Assembly (NCBI GenBank): GCA_015478945.1
Contig: JABUQX010116871.1
Coordinates: 1 to 64,000 of the forward strand
Length of the DNA stretch: 64,000 nt
Reading direction: 5' to 3'
From: Trachelipus rathkii
Lineage: Eukaryota; Arthropoda; Malacostraca; Isopoda; Trachelipodidae
This document shows, in pieces, positions 54,301 to 64,000 of the stretch. Below the pieces are notes generated by a model that did not search any database, was not told where the DNA came from, and worked only from the letters and a program-made list of their open reading frames with translations. A program made the position numbers and the translations under genes. Position 1 is the first letter of the stretch; each line of letters opens with the position of its first letter.

Positions 54301-55235
54301 ATTAAGATATGACACAATTTATATTGGACCACTACATTGTCGTTAATGTCTAGGGCTGCAGCGTCAGTGGTTGGTTTCCACAACATAAAGACCAGTTCGA
54401 ACGAGCAGTGCACTGCAGCCTGCAACCAGAAAACAAAAGAAAATGGTGCGCTTTATCTATTATATTATTATTATTAACTACTTATTATTATTTTGTTAGT
54501 ATTAATTATATTATTGATTATATTATTATTATTTAATTTATTATTGGTTATTATTATTATATTTGTTCAATTTGTAGTTTTTATTACTATTTTAATTTTG
54601 GGAAGTCAAAAATATTTTTCCTTGAAACCTCGACCTTTGTTAGAAGGTATCCCCACACTCTCCCTTAATATTTGTATACCCCGCTCCCCTTCAATAATTG
54701 TATTTACATTCTCTAAGTCTTAAACCATTTTATTATTGTAGCTTAAAACAGGAAATAACAATTTCAATTTGCGGATGGCACATTGGTTCAAGTTGATTAT
54801 TCTGATGCCATTTAACAAAGTTTGATGGTTCAAAGGACTTCTGGCACTTCCTTTAGGTTTTTCCAGCCCTGGGGAGATCGGCGCGGCTTCTTTTTGTCAA
54901 TGTGGGCTGTTGGATATACATGCGCACAGGAGGAACCTAGAACCAGAAACGCATTCTGCCATCATTCTAGCTTTATTCTCTGGTAAGGTTTAGTGCATAT
55001 TAGTTAGTTGTAGAAATTTAGTTCAAGGGCCAGAAGCAATCCTTTGCACACACAGGAGGGAATAGCAGGGTTTTCTGAGGGGGTATAGGTATGTGTTCCT
55101 GACCCAGATGTTGGTCTTACAAGTTGGACGAGACACCACAGTGGGGTCCGTCGCGGGTGTTGAAAATTTCGTTTTCTGGCCCGAAATTTAATTATGGTTT
55201 CTCCAACCTCCAGCCCAAAACTCATTACGATGTTC
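54301..55235. other. Spacer with ATT-rich patch, nothing recognised
   Basis: 54455-54600 is ATT-rich low-complexity sequence. The rest, including 54600-55235, has no recognised gene or repeat. The 76- and 77-codon ORFs there (54493-54723 plus, 55004-55237 minus) show no family features. Confidence 0.45.
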
Positions 55236-55506
55236 ATTATATACTATATATATATACTATATATTATACTATATATATTTACATATATGATTAGTATATT
55301 ATATACTAATATATATATGTATATATTATAGTAGATGATATATATATATTAGTATATATATATTATATATGATAGAGGGCCTATATATATTATATTAACT
55401 ACTATGATAATATACTCATATATATACTGACTTACTATATATATATGATATATAGTGTATACTATGATAACAGGTAGTATATTATATATATTTATATATA
55501 TAGTGT
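55236..55506. repeat. AT low-complexity tract at the 3' side of retroelement copy A
   Basis: About 270 bp of TATA-rich repeat, followed by a CT-rich run (55516-55545). The same arrangement, TA repeat then CT-rich run, recurs at 58303-58490. Confidence 0.9.
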
Positions 55507-55539
55507 ATAATAAAAGCAATTTTTTTCTCTCTTTCTCTT

Positions 55540-58302
55540 TCTTCTTCATCTTTCCTCGTTTGCTTTGGGGCCCCAAGGGACTGGGTCGCAGTGCGGCTGG
55601 TTGATGCATCGACAAGAAACGCAGTAGCAAGAATATACAAAAGTCGAAAGGAAAGCCAAGCCTTACCGCCCCTCTGTACTCATTATTAGTGAGAACTCGT
55701 CACAGACGAAAATCCCAACCCTAGAGCTTCAGTGGGAACCGATATCCAGCGACGGACCCTCACTAATGGTAATCGTCAGTGTAAGGGTTCATCCCCTTTG
55801 GCCGAGGTGGGCCACAAACCATAACCCCCAATCAAATCACCCGCCAGTTGTTCTTCCTATCATGCCACCCTTTATTCTCGCCCTCTGCAACTCACATTTC
55901 TCTCCTTCAACATTCGTTCACCGACCTCAATCCACTTCTCTTCGGTCTCCTAGCCGGTTCAGTTCCAACACACTCCTCTGCTACTAGTAACATCCGCTTA
56001 ACCAAAACCGGACCTATCATTATACATTCCTTTCCACATGACCAAACCCATCTCAACATACTCTCTTTCATTTTTCCTCTCATTTACCCCTTTCCTTTAC
56101 ACCACACCCGACTCTCTAATTATCGTTCCTCTCCTCATTTTTATTAATTGCTCTTTTACACACCTACCTTGCCCCTAGATTGTCCCATTGATACACCATT
56201 GAAACTTTAGAGTCTATACTTCACTATTATCCAGACGATATAGCCTCACTACATACAATAAACAAGGTACAATCATCTCTATGTAAAGACCTAAGCGCAC
56301 TCAAACTTAGTCCCCTTTACATTCACCAACGATTTATTGCAACCAGCAACCTTCCCTGCCATTCCACGAACTTTCCTACTACCCGTACACCTGCATTTCA
56401 TCGTGTCCCTGTTACTCATCAACACATACCGTAAATAGTTTAAACTCAACACTTGCCACTGCTTCATCATCTAAGCATAACTTCACACTGAGGACTGTCC
56501 TCACTCCAACCATAACTTATACACGTTTACTTTCAAACCCCTCCTTTTACATACCCTCGTGCCAAATCTCTCTACTATATCCTCTTCTATTCAAAAACTC
56601 TCTTCAGAATTCGCCACACAAAACCACATCGTCCGCATATAATAGGTAGGGCACCCTCCACTCCCTCTTCCATTCTCCGATATTCTCGACACCTTTTCCT
56701 GCCATCACCCACCTCGAATTTTTCATAAGGCCCCATCCATTCAACAGTTGAATACCAAGGAGACATAACACACCTGTCTCACTCCGCTTATTAATCCTAA
56801 ACAATCACCATTGACGAACACATTTTTATTTCCTTTACCCACGCCTGCACTTGTCAAATACAGCTTTTTGATTCGCAATTGAGAAGCCTACCAACCAACA
56901 CCATATAATCGACTAATACCTGCCATAAAAAGCTTCTATTAACTCTAGTCATATCGCCTGTTGTAAATCCATAAAACCTATAATATAATTTATTCTTCTT
57001 CTCCTCCATTTTTCTCAATCTTTTTCAATGTAAGATTTTGATCCCACATCCTTCCTACCACTCCTAAACGCACTCACCTTGTTCTTCACCAATCAGTCCC
57101 TCAGTCATCGACGCACTCTTTCAACCAAAATAACCAGCATATACCTTTCCCTACAAACCCTCAGTAAACTATTCCCCTATATATTTTTACAATTCCGCTT
57201 CTCTCTCCCTTTTACCCTTATATAAGGGGTACTATTAACCGGGCTCTCGTCCATTCCCTTGGAACCTATATCCCTCCAGAAACGCTTTTATTGCACAACT
57301 TGCCAAATCTGCCAATCAATCAACCATCTTCGGCCTCCGCTCTTTGATCATTTTCCTTAGTATTTCATTCTTTATACCGACAGATTTACCATTCTTCAAC
57401 GAGCTCTCCTCACTCTATCCCATTACCCCCTCCTTACTAATAACCTCATCCCCAAAAATACCTACTTCTTGGACCATCAAAACCACACACATTCACACTA
57501 CCACCTCATCATTACTGTTAATATTGTGCAGATTTTCGAAGTGTTCTATCCACACTCCCCTCCATCTATTTCATCAGTTACAAAAGCACATCCCTATTTC
57601 ATTATCTACGAGCAGATTTCCCTTATTCTCATTCTTAACTATTCGCGCTTCCTTCCAGAAGAGCTTCCTCATTCTTTTAGTCCTCATTTATCCTCCTTCC
57701 AAAACCTGTTCATTTACCTCTTGTTCTTCTCCTACGTAATGCACCTTATTTAGTATTTCTGTTTTCACCTCCTTATAAATATTCCAAGCATCTTTCTTTT
57801 GAAACTTTATCAATTTGCTTTTAGTACATTCACCTGAAGCTTGCTTTATTACTTTAACCCCTTTCCATCACTTTCATTCCACCAATGTCGTGTTAACATC
57901 TGACTTCCCTTTAGCATCCCACACTTCATTTACACTACCTAACAATTGCTTCCTTCTTTGCCCCCAATTTGTTCAGTATCAAACTGTTTCACATTCAACC
58001 GACTTTATAGCGGCGCTCTTACATACGTTATCTTATTGCTTGTTTCACTGTAACTTCCGACCTTAATTTTACACTACTCCTTTCGTATCACCTTCCTCTC
58101 CAGTCCAAGCCCCCACTAAACTTAATTTTACTAGAACCATATATAATGATCGGATAATCCCATTCCTAAACCGCTCACTGATTATTTAACATCCACACAT
58201 ACTTCAACATCTCACTTTCTTCACCAACACAAATCCAAATCATACTTTTCACTTCGGAACCATCTCTACTTACACCCACTCTAGTATACTTATGGATACT
58301 AT
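55540..58302 (-). pseudogene. RTE/jockey-type non-LTR retrotransposon, copy A (5'-truncated)
   Basis: Minus-strand remnant of the element type often annotated as 'craniofacial development protein 2-like' or jockey-type RNA-directed DNA polymerase. From right to left it reads the end of the endonuclease (TRVGVSRDGSEVKSMI, about 58270-58225), a linker (EVRCWHDIGG-like, then KDAWNIYKEV at about 57780), EHFENLHNINSNDEVVV and [13 protein letters not shown] (about 57450). GFMDLQQAI (motif A, about 56965) follows, then SETGVLCLLGIQLLNGWG (motif B region) and WRVPYLLYADDVVLCGEF with an intact YADD motif C (Asp pair near 56628-56633). Downstream of that, towards 55800, lies the 3' coding and noncoding region. 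Stops and frameshifts occur throughout. The 5' end stops abruptly at a (TA)n tract. Confidence 0.88.
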
Positions 58303-58458
58303 ATATTATTAATATATATATATGTATGTGATAATGAAACTGATATTACTAATATATATATATAGATAATATATATATATATATATATATATATAACTAT
58401 CATAATTATATAATATATATATATTATATATATATATATATATATAATATATATATAT
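58303..58458. repeat. (TA)n tract between the two retroelement copies
   Basis: About 155 bp of TA-rich repeat. It abuts the truncated 5' end of copy A on the left and the CT-rich 3' end of copy B on the right. Confidence 0.93.
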
Positions 58459-58459
58459 T

Positions 58460-61400
58460 CTTCCTTTCTTTCTTCTCTTCCTCTTTGCCAAGAATTATGG
58501 GTAAAGGTGCGTGTTCATGCCATCGGAAAAGAAAATGTAGAAGATATGAAAAAGTCGAAAAGGAAAGCCAGCCACTTACGGGGCCGCCCCTCTGTACTAT
58601 TAATTAGTGAGAACTTCGTCACAGACAGAAAATCCCCCTAGAGCTTCATGGGACCTAGACGGACCCGAACGGACAACCTCACTATGGTAAAATCGTCAAA
58701 TGTAAGGGTTTCATCCTTGGCCCAGGTGGCCAGCAACCATGGCGCTCACCATACAAAACCCCGTTCATTCCAATCCTATTCATGCAGCCTTTATTCTCGT
58801 CTCTCACACACACTCTCTCTTGCAAACATTCCTTTCAAATGACTCAATCCACTTTTTTCTTCGGTCTCCCAGCCGGTCGGTTCCGCCAACACACTTCACC
58901 ATTAATACCATCCGCTTAACCAAAAGACTGTCAATTCATCCTTTCCACATGGACCAAACATCTCAACATACTTTAATTTTTCTCTCATTTACCTTTTCCT
59001 TCACACCACACAACTGTCTAAATACGTTCATTTCCTCATTTTATCATTCTTCTCACACCTAGAGCAACAGAATGCATCCTAAGATTGTCCATACTCGAAC
59101 ACATTGAACTTTAGCATCTATATTCTTATTCCAGACCATCAGTCTCACTAACTAACAATAAACACAGGTAACACATATACCCTCCATGCATACCCTAGCG
59201 CACTCCAATACGTTAGTCCTTTTACATGTCACTCACGATTTAATTGCACCAGCCACCTTCCTGCCATTCACAACTTGTCCTACTACACTCTGCATGATTC
59301 ATTCCATTTTCATTCAACAACATACCCCTAAATATTTAAACTCAAGAACTTGTTCCAGTTTGCTCAACATCTAACGTAAACTTTTCACACGCTGAGGGGC
59401 CATTCTCCTCACGAACGCGATAACCTTACTCTTATCTAACGGTTTACGCAACCTCTCCTTTTACAACACCCTGGCCAAATCTCTCTACCGAATCTTTCAA
59501 CTCTCTCCACGGATTCGCCACACGACCAAATCATCCGGCATATAATTAGGTTAGGGTACCCTCACACTCATCTCTATCCTCCATCATTCCTATAACACAA
59601 TTCCTGCCACCTCTCCCACCTCTAATTCATTTCATAACCCCATCATATATAAATTGAAAAACCAAGCAGACATAACACAACCTGTCTTACTCCGGCTATT
59701 AATACTAACCAATCACTTTCTACAGACAACTCATTTATTCTTAAGAATTCAGCACACGCTTCACTATCGTAATACATACTTTTGATCCAATTCGAGAAGC
59801 CTACCACCACATCATATATCAGCTAACACCGGTGCCATAGAGCTTCCTTTAACCCTATCATACGCCTGTTTGCATATACCATAAAACCTAAAATACAATT
59901 TATTATTCTTCCTCATTTTCTCAGTCATTTGGGTCAATGTAAAGATTTGATCCACATCATTCCTCTTACCACTCCTAAACGCAGTCACCTTGTTCTTCAC
60001 CAATCAGTCCCTTCAGTCACTCGACGCACTTCTTTGACCAAAATACAGCATATACCTTCCCTACAAACACTCAAGTAAACTTATTTCCTATAATTCCTAC
60101 AGTCGCCCTTATTCTCTTACCCTTATATAGGGCTATTACAAGCTCTCCTCCAATCCCGTTTGGAACTAACCTGCCATAAACGCTTTATTACACAACTTAC
60201 AAATCCAATCCAATCACCATCTCGCCTCCCGTTCTTGATCATTCTCCAAGTAATTTCATCTATACCTGCGATTTACCATTCTTCAACTTTCTCACTCTAC
60301 CCGTTCCCCTCCTCCTTGCTAATAACCTCATCCCAAAATACCTATTCTTTTTTGCACCAATCAAACCCAGACACATTCACTATCAACTCTTTAAATTCCT
60401 ACACTATTTAAATGGCAGATTTTCGAAGTGTTCTTTCCCACTCCGCCTCACATCCATTTCATCAGTACAAAAGCAACCATCCTATTCATTATTCTATAGC
60501 AGGTTCCCCTTATTCTCACTCTTACCTTCGCGTTTCCTTCCAGAAGGCTTCCTATCCCTTGTAAGTTCCCCCATTCATCTCCTTCCAAACTGTTCATTTT
60601 ACCTCTTCTTTTCTCCTACGTATCACTTTTAGTATTTCTTTTTTTCCTCCTTAGTATAATTCCAGATCTTTCTTTGAAACTTAATCTTTGCTTTTAGTAA
60701 ATTCAACCACGCTTACTTTTTACTTTTAGCCGCTTTCTTCACCTCTCATTCCACCACTTACTGTTACATTCTTACTGTCTAACTTTAGAAGCATCCCCAT
60801 ACATATCCGGATTTTATCTAGCGAGCGCTTCTACTACTTATCCCATTTTGTCTTGTTCACATTAACTTCTCACTCTAATTTTACCTACTTCCTTTCGTAT
60901 CACCTTCCTCTCCATACCAGCCCGCCACTAACTTTAATTTTACAAATAGAACATACATAATGATTGATGTCCCATTCCTAAACCCTCACTGATTTACATA
61001 CAACAATACTTTCAACATCTTCTTCGAGAGAGAGATCAATCATTCTATTCACATTCGATCCAGCTCTACCTCCACACAACTCTAGTATTATCTTATGGAT
61101 ACTCTTGTGTTTAAAGAAAGTATTACTTACACACATTACCTCTCTCCTCACAGAAATTCATCACCTTCCCTGCATTCTCATTTCTCACCGCCAACCCCAA
61201 AACACCTGTTAATACTATCCCTTTTTTGATCACCTATCCAACCATTCAGGTCCCCCCAAAACTATCAATCTGAAGCTCCTACTCACCCCATCCAGAACAC
61301 AATTGCAGAATTAATGTTTTTAATGTCACTTTAACGTTTCGCCTCAGATGGAAGCCATAACGTACCAACCACACATACCTTGACCTTTTCAAACTTAAAT

Positions 61401-61807
61401 TTTAACCATTAGAATTCTAGGACTCACACACAACCAAAGTCTACCATAGCTCTATACTACAAGTCACTCATCAAAATTGCAACTCCTTCTCTCCCCCTTT
61501 CATTCCTTTCCACACCGGCACACACACATTTCACACCACACCACTCATTTTCACTGTTTCCTTTCATCTTTGTTTTCAGTCACAGCGAGCAAATCAAATT
61601 TGCCCCTTTCCTAAATACATCCATCACCTCTCTTCTCTTTCCTCCCTCCACATTTATTCTTCTGACATTCAATGTACCCATACGATTCATACAATTTCGC
61701 CGAAAATTAGAAGGCCGTTTACGGCGATCACGACCATCTCCGAGGCATGCATTAGCATTCCTAACTACCCTCGTCCCTTAGTCGCCTTCTACGACACGCA
61801 GGACATA
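58460..61807 (-). pseudogene. RTE/jockey-type non-LTR retrotransposon, copy B (nearly full length)
   Basis: A second minus-strand copy of the same element, collinear with copy A at an offset of about 2.9 kb but extending ~700 bp further 5'. The extra part covers the N-terminal endonuclease. It reads MVVIAVNGLLIFGE (about 61720), VFRKGQI (about 61620), VWKGMKGGREGVAILMSDL (about 61510-61455), then MVDFGCV and VLGGPEWL (about 61260). The RT part follows copy A: ITEKMRKNNKLYFRFYGICK (about 59935-59876) precedes motif A. The YADD region (about 59530-59550) is broken by an extra base. The sequence is more indel-rich than copy A, so no long frame survives. The element ends in the same CT-rich and (TA)n 3' tail. 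Confidence 0.85.
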
Positions 61808-61979
61808 CGATATATATATATATATATATATATATTTTCTCTATATCTACTATATATATATTATATATATATATATTATATATATATATAATATAATATA
61901 TATTTATATATATATATATAATATATATATTAATTATATATATTATATTTTATATATATAATATAATATATATATTATA

Positions 61980-62014
<35 letters not shown>

Positions 62015-62030
62015 CTATATATATTATGAC

Positions 62031-62070
<40 letters not shown>
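61808..62070. repeat. (TA)n microsatellite
   Basis: About 260 bp of TA-rich repeat between the 5' end of copy B and the Penelope-like element. Confidence 0.95.
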
Positions 62071-62073
<3 letters not shown>

Positions 62074-62089
62074 TTCTTCAATGCTACTA

Positions 62090-62900
62090 TCTTCGTAGCG
62101 TATATATTATTGATTTTTTTTTTATTTCCCTTGAGGTTGCCACATAAAGAATACACTATGGAGAAATTATTTTATATAGAACATACTTAACAAAATATAT
62201 AGGATACAAGATCACAAACAAATAAATTAAAATTTCTTTAAAATTTAAGCACAGGTTCGAGCTTTCGTGGATCCATTCCGTCTCACTTCGTCAGGAACTT
62301 AGGCAGGTTGTAGAGAGTATGGTGCAATTTCGACTTCCAATTTTCTGGCTACTTGGTTCTATTATCGGCTATATTTTGATTATACTTTTTTATAAAAGAT
62401 TTACTAGTGAACTGGACTCTTTTAAGTATTTGTTACTAATTTTGTCAATGATGATTTCACCTTGTAGATTAAAGTTGTTAGAGTTGCTTATAATAAATGA
62501 TTCTGTGATTTTACGTATTTCTGTTTTTTGAATAGAGAAAAAAAAGAAAAAGAGTAATAGTTTTTATTATTTCTGGAGTATTTATATCAATACGATGGTT
62601 GCAAGTTTGTCTATGCTTTACTAGTGATGAACTTTATTTGTCTAGTTGCAAATCATTTTTATGTTGGTAGAATCTTGTAGTGAAGTTATTCGTTTCTCCA
62701 ATATATTTGCTGTGATAGTCTATACATTTAATTTTATTTATTCCTGCATTTTTATTTGTATTGTTGGTTCTAGGTATTGGCATGCGTTTTAAAATCAAAC
62801 TATTAGATTTAACTGTTTTTATCGAATCTGGTATATATTCTTTAATCGTTTTTATTTGTATGTTTGGTATTGGTAGTACATTAGAATAGTCATCATTGGT
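62090..62900 (-). pseudogene. Penelope-like element, GIY-YIG endonuclease half
   Basis: Minus-strand remnant of the C-terminal part of a Penelope-like retroelement. From about 62870 leftwards it reads a linker (LPIPNIQIKTIKEYIP, then LILKRMPIPRTNN), followed by the GIY-YIG nuclease domain. That domain shows GINKIKC (GIY segment altered, about 62740), SKYIGETNNFTTRFYQHKND (YIG segment with the conserved Arg and His-Lys, about 62710-62655), a stop, then SSSLVKHRQTCNHRIDIN (about 62640-62585). Further left are stops and an AT-rich 3' part ending in the tail motif TTCCTGACGAAGTG...CACGAAAGCTCGAAC (62248-62300), typical of Penelope-like ends. The fragment is oriented opposite to the reverse-transcriptase half that starts about 10 bp to its right. 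Confidence 0.8.
62247..62300 (-). ncRNA. Hammerhead-ribozyme-like motif in the Penelope tail (degenerate)
   Basis: On the minus strand the tail contains CTGACGA (hammerhead core, CUGANGA), a GTG...CAC pair that could close stem II, then GAAA, then GC...GC as a very short stem III followed by UUA. Penelope-like elements are known to carry minimal hammerhead ribozymes with short stem III. An extra A follows CTGACGA and I cannot find a good stem I, so this copy is probably inactive or only ribozyme-derived. Confidence 0.35.
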
Positions 62901-62904
62901 GGTG

Positions 62905-63826
62905 GTCGGACAAAGGAAATATTATGGTTGTTATGAACGTAGATGAAAATATTAGAAAAGCGCACAACTTATTGGATGACAATAATACTTATAAAAAGCT
63001 TAATAAAAAAAACTAAAAAACTTCCAACAGCAATTCAACAAGACTATCTCCGAAATTTTCGCCACTCAAAAAGACCTCCAAAAAAAATTTAAAACATATA
63101 TACCAAGTTTATCAAAATTTTATACACTGCCAAAGCTCCACAAAAAAAATATCCCATTGCGACCAATAATTTCCAACATTAATTGCACTACTCAAAATTT
63201 ATCAAAATGGATTGCCAATATATTGAAACCATTAATAGGAAATATATCAGGTTCGCATCTGAAAAACTCTGAACAGTTTATTCAACGCATCAAAAATATA
63301 ACCTTTTCGGAATTTCAAATACTGATTTTCGACGTGACGTCTCTTTTCACAAACGTACCGATTGAATTCACATTAAATTTGCTAGAAAGATATTTAAATC
63401 AAAAAGATATCATTCTCCAACCCAATTTTAACATAATTAAAAAACTTATAAATTTAAACTTTTGGACCCACGCATATGTTCTCGTTCCAAGATCGAATAT
63501 TAATAACAAATATCTGGTTCTCTCAATGGGCTCCCTCTTTTGTCTCGCAATCATGAGGAACATTCTTTATGGACTAATAGAATTTTATACATAACTCCAG
63601 AATTTCCACAAATACCTGGTCATTAGATACTGTTCGGTCGATGATGTTTGCAATACCATCTCCAAAACACTATTTAAACATGCGATACCATGTCCTGTAA
63701 CCCTATATACTCTATTGGAAGACCTAAATTCATATCAAACTAATAATAAAGTATCACTCAGAAGCAATAAAATAATCAATGAACATATCAGTGTATTAGA
63801 CTTTTTAGGAATCTTCATGAACTTTT
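62905..63826 (+). pseudogene. Penelope-like element, reverse-transcriptase half
   Basis: Plus-strand remnant of a Penelope-like reverse transcriptase. It starts with GNIMVVMNVDENIRKAHNLL (about 62916-62975; family 'KG..VV' block), a few frameshifts, then LSKFYTLPKLHKKNIPLRPI. A long open stretch follows (from 63157) with LSKWIANILKPLIGN, ILIFDVTSLFTNVPIE (motif A, about 63322-63369) and LSMGSLFCLAIMRNILYG (motif B, normally 'AMGSPVSVVVANLVME'). The catalytic block is altered to YCSVDDVC (about 63629-63651), and a GIFMNFF block stands in place of 'FLDITI'. A stop and a frameshift separate the later blocks. The sequence is cut at about 63826 by a SINE. Confidence 0.87.
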
Positions 63827-64000
63827 TTTGGTTTTTTTTTTTTTACAAATAAGTTCACACCTCACAGGCAGTAGCCTATGCAATTGTGAGGGGAAATTTC
63901 TCTAGAAGCTGTAATTGTCTACCTTAGGAATCCGAACTGGATTAGCGAACCCGCGACCTTGCCATGCGACTCCGTCGCTCTACCGTTTGAGCCACGGTAG
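63827..64000 (-). mobile_element. tRNA-derived SINE (runs off the window)
   Basis: Minus-strand short element. It begins beyond or at the window edge with a tRNA-like head: an A-box-like TGGCTCAAACGGTAGAGCG (63976-63994) and a B-box-like GGTTCGCTAATCC (63939-63951). A ~90 bp unrelated body follows (TTTCCCCTCACAATTGCATA ... CACCTGTGAGGTGTGAAC-like), then a poly(A) tail seen as T-rich sequence at 63827-63843. It interrupts the Penelope-like reverse transcriptase. The B box has two extra bases against the tRNA consensus and the head continues directly into the body, so it is a SINE rather than a tRNA gene. Confidence 0.75.

Noticed and set aside
57344..57739. 131-codon plus-strand ORF rich in Ser, Pro and Thr
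   Set aside because: Antisense to the minus-strand reverse-transcriptase copy A. Its composition is the complement of the Glu/Lys/Arg-rich retroelement protein.
63930..64000. Functional tRNA gene on the minus strand
   Set aside because: A- and B-box-like sequences are present, but the B box is altered and the head runs directly into a non-tRNA body and a poly(A) tail, as in a SINE.

Overview
This is a eukaryotic, repeat-dominated window with no intact host gene that I can support. It holds very long (TA)n and (TAA)/(ATT)n microsatellites, two large satellite arrays with units near 190 bp, decayed non-LTR retrotransposons of at least two clades, a Penelope-like element, a tRNA-derived SINE and DNA transposons. 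This mixture, and the style of the retroelement proteins, fits an arthropod and most probably a decapod crustacean. The organism is an inference from repeat content only. Indel-rich stretches inside otherwise recognisable repeats suggest that parts of the window are poorly polished long-read consensus.

Layout. 1-4.6 kb: microsatellites around two plus-strand fragments of a jockey-like non-LTR element (thumb plus RNase H at 0.7-2.15 kb; reverse-transcriptase palm at 3.96-4.62 kb). 4.6-17.1 kb: satellite 1, roughly 65 head-to-tail copies of a ~188 bp AT-rich unit. 17.2-28.2 kb: satellite 2, an unrelated ~180-220 bp unit. 28.2-29.9 kb: an island with more balanced base composition and two unrecognised divergent ORFs. 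29.9-30.3 kb: satellite 2 again, but inverted. 30.3-33.4 kb: noisy and AT-rich sequence.

33.5-36.9 kb: a decayed transposon-type gene on the minus strand, split by a 1,979 bp hAT-type element. That element has 13 bp terminal inverted repeats, an exact 8 bp target-site duplication, and an RTE/jockey-type reverse-transcriptase fragment inside it. 37-49 kb: AT-rich sequence with a badly corrupted third copy of that retroelement family (39.2-40.6 kb), AT low-complexity blocks and a minisatellite at 48 kb.

49.4-54.4 kb: two plus-strand jockey-like remnants, the first carrying an internal 557 bp tandem duplication. 55.5-61.8 kb: two minus-strand copies of one RTE/jockey-type element, separated and flanked by (TA)n. 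62.1-64.0 kb: a Penelope-like element broken into inverted halves (GIY-YIG endonuclease on minus, reverse transcriptase on plus), with a hammerhead-ribozyme-like motif in its tail and a tRNA-derived SINE inserted in the reverse transcriptase.

All recognisable coding sequence here is transposon-derived and broken by stops and frameshifts, so nothing in the window is expected to work as a cellular pathway. The most informative structures are the nested hAT insertion, the side-by-side satellite arrays with an orientation flip, and the rearranged Penelope element.
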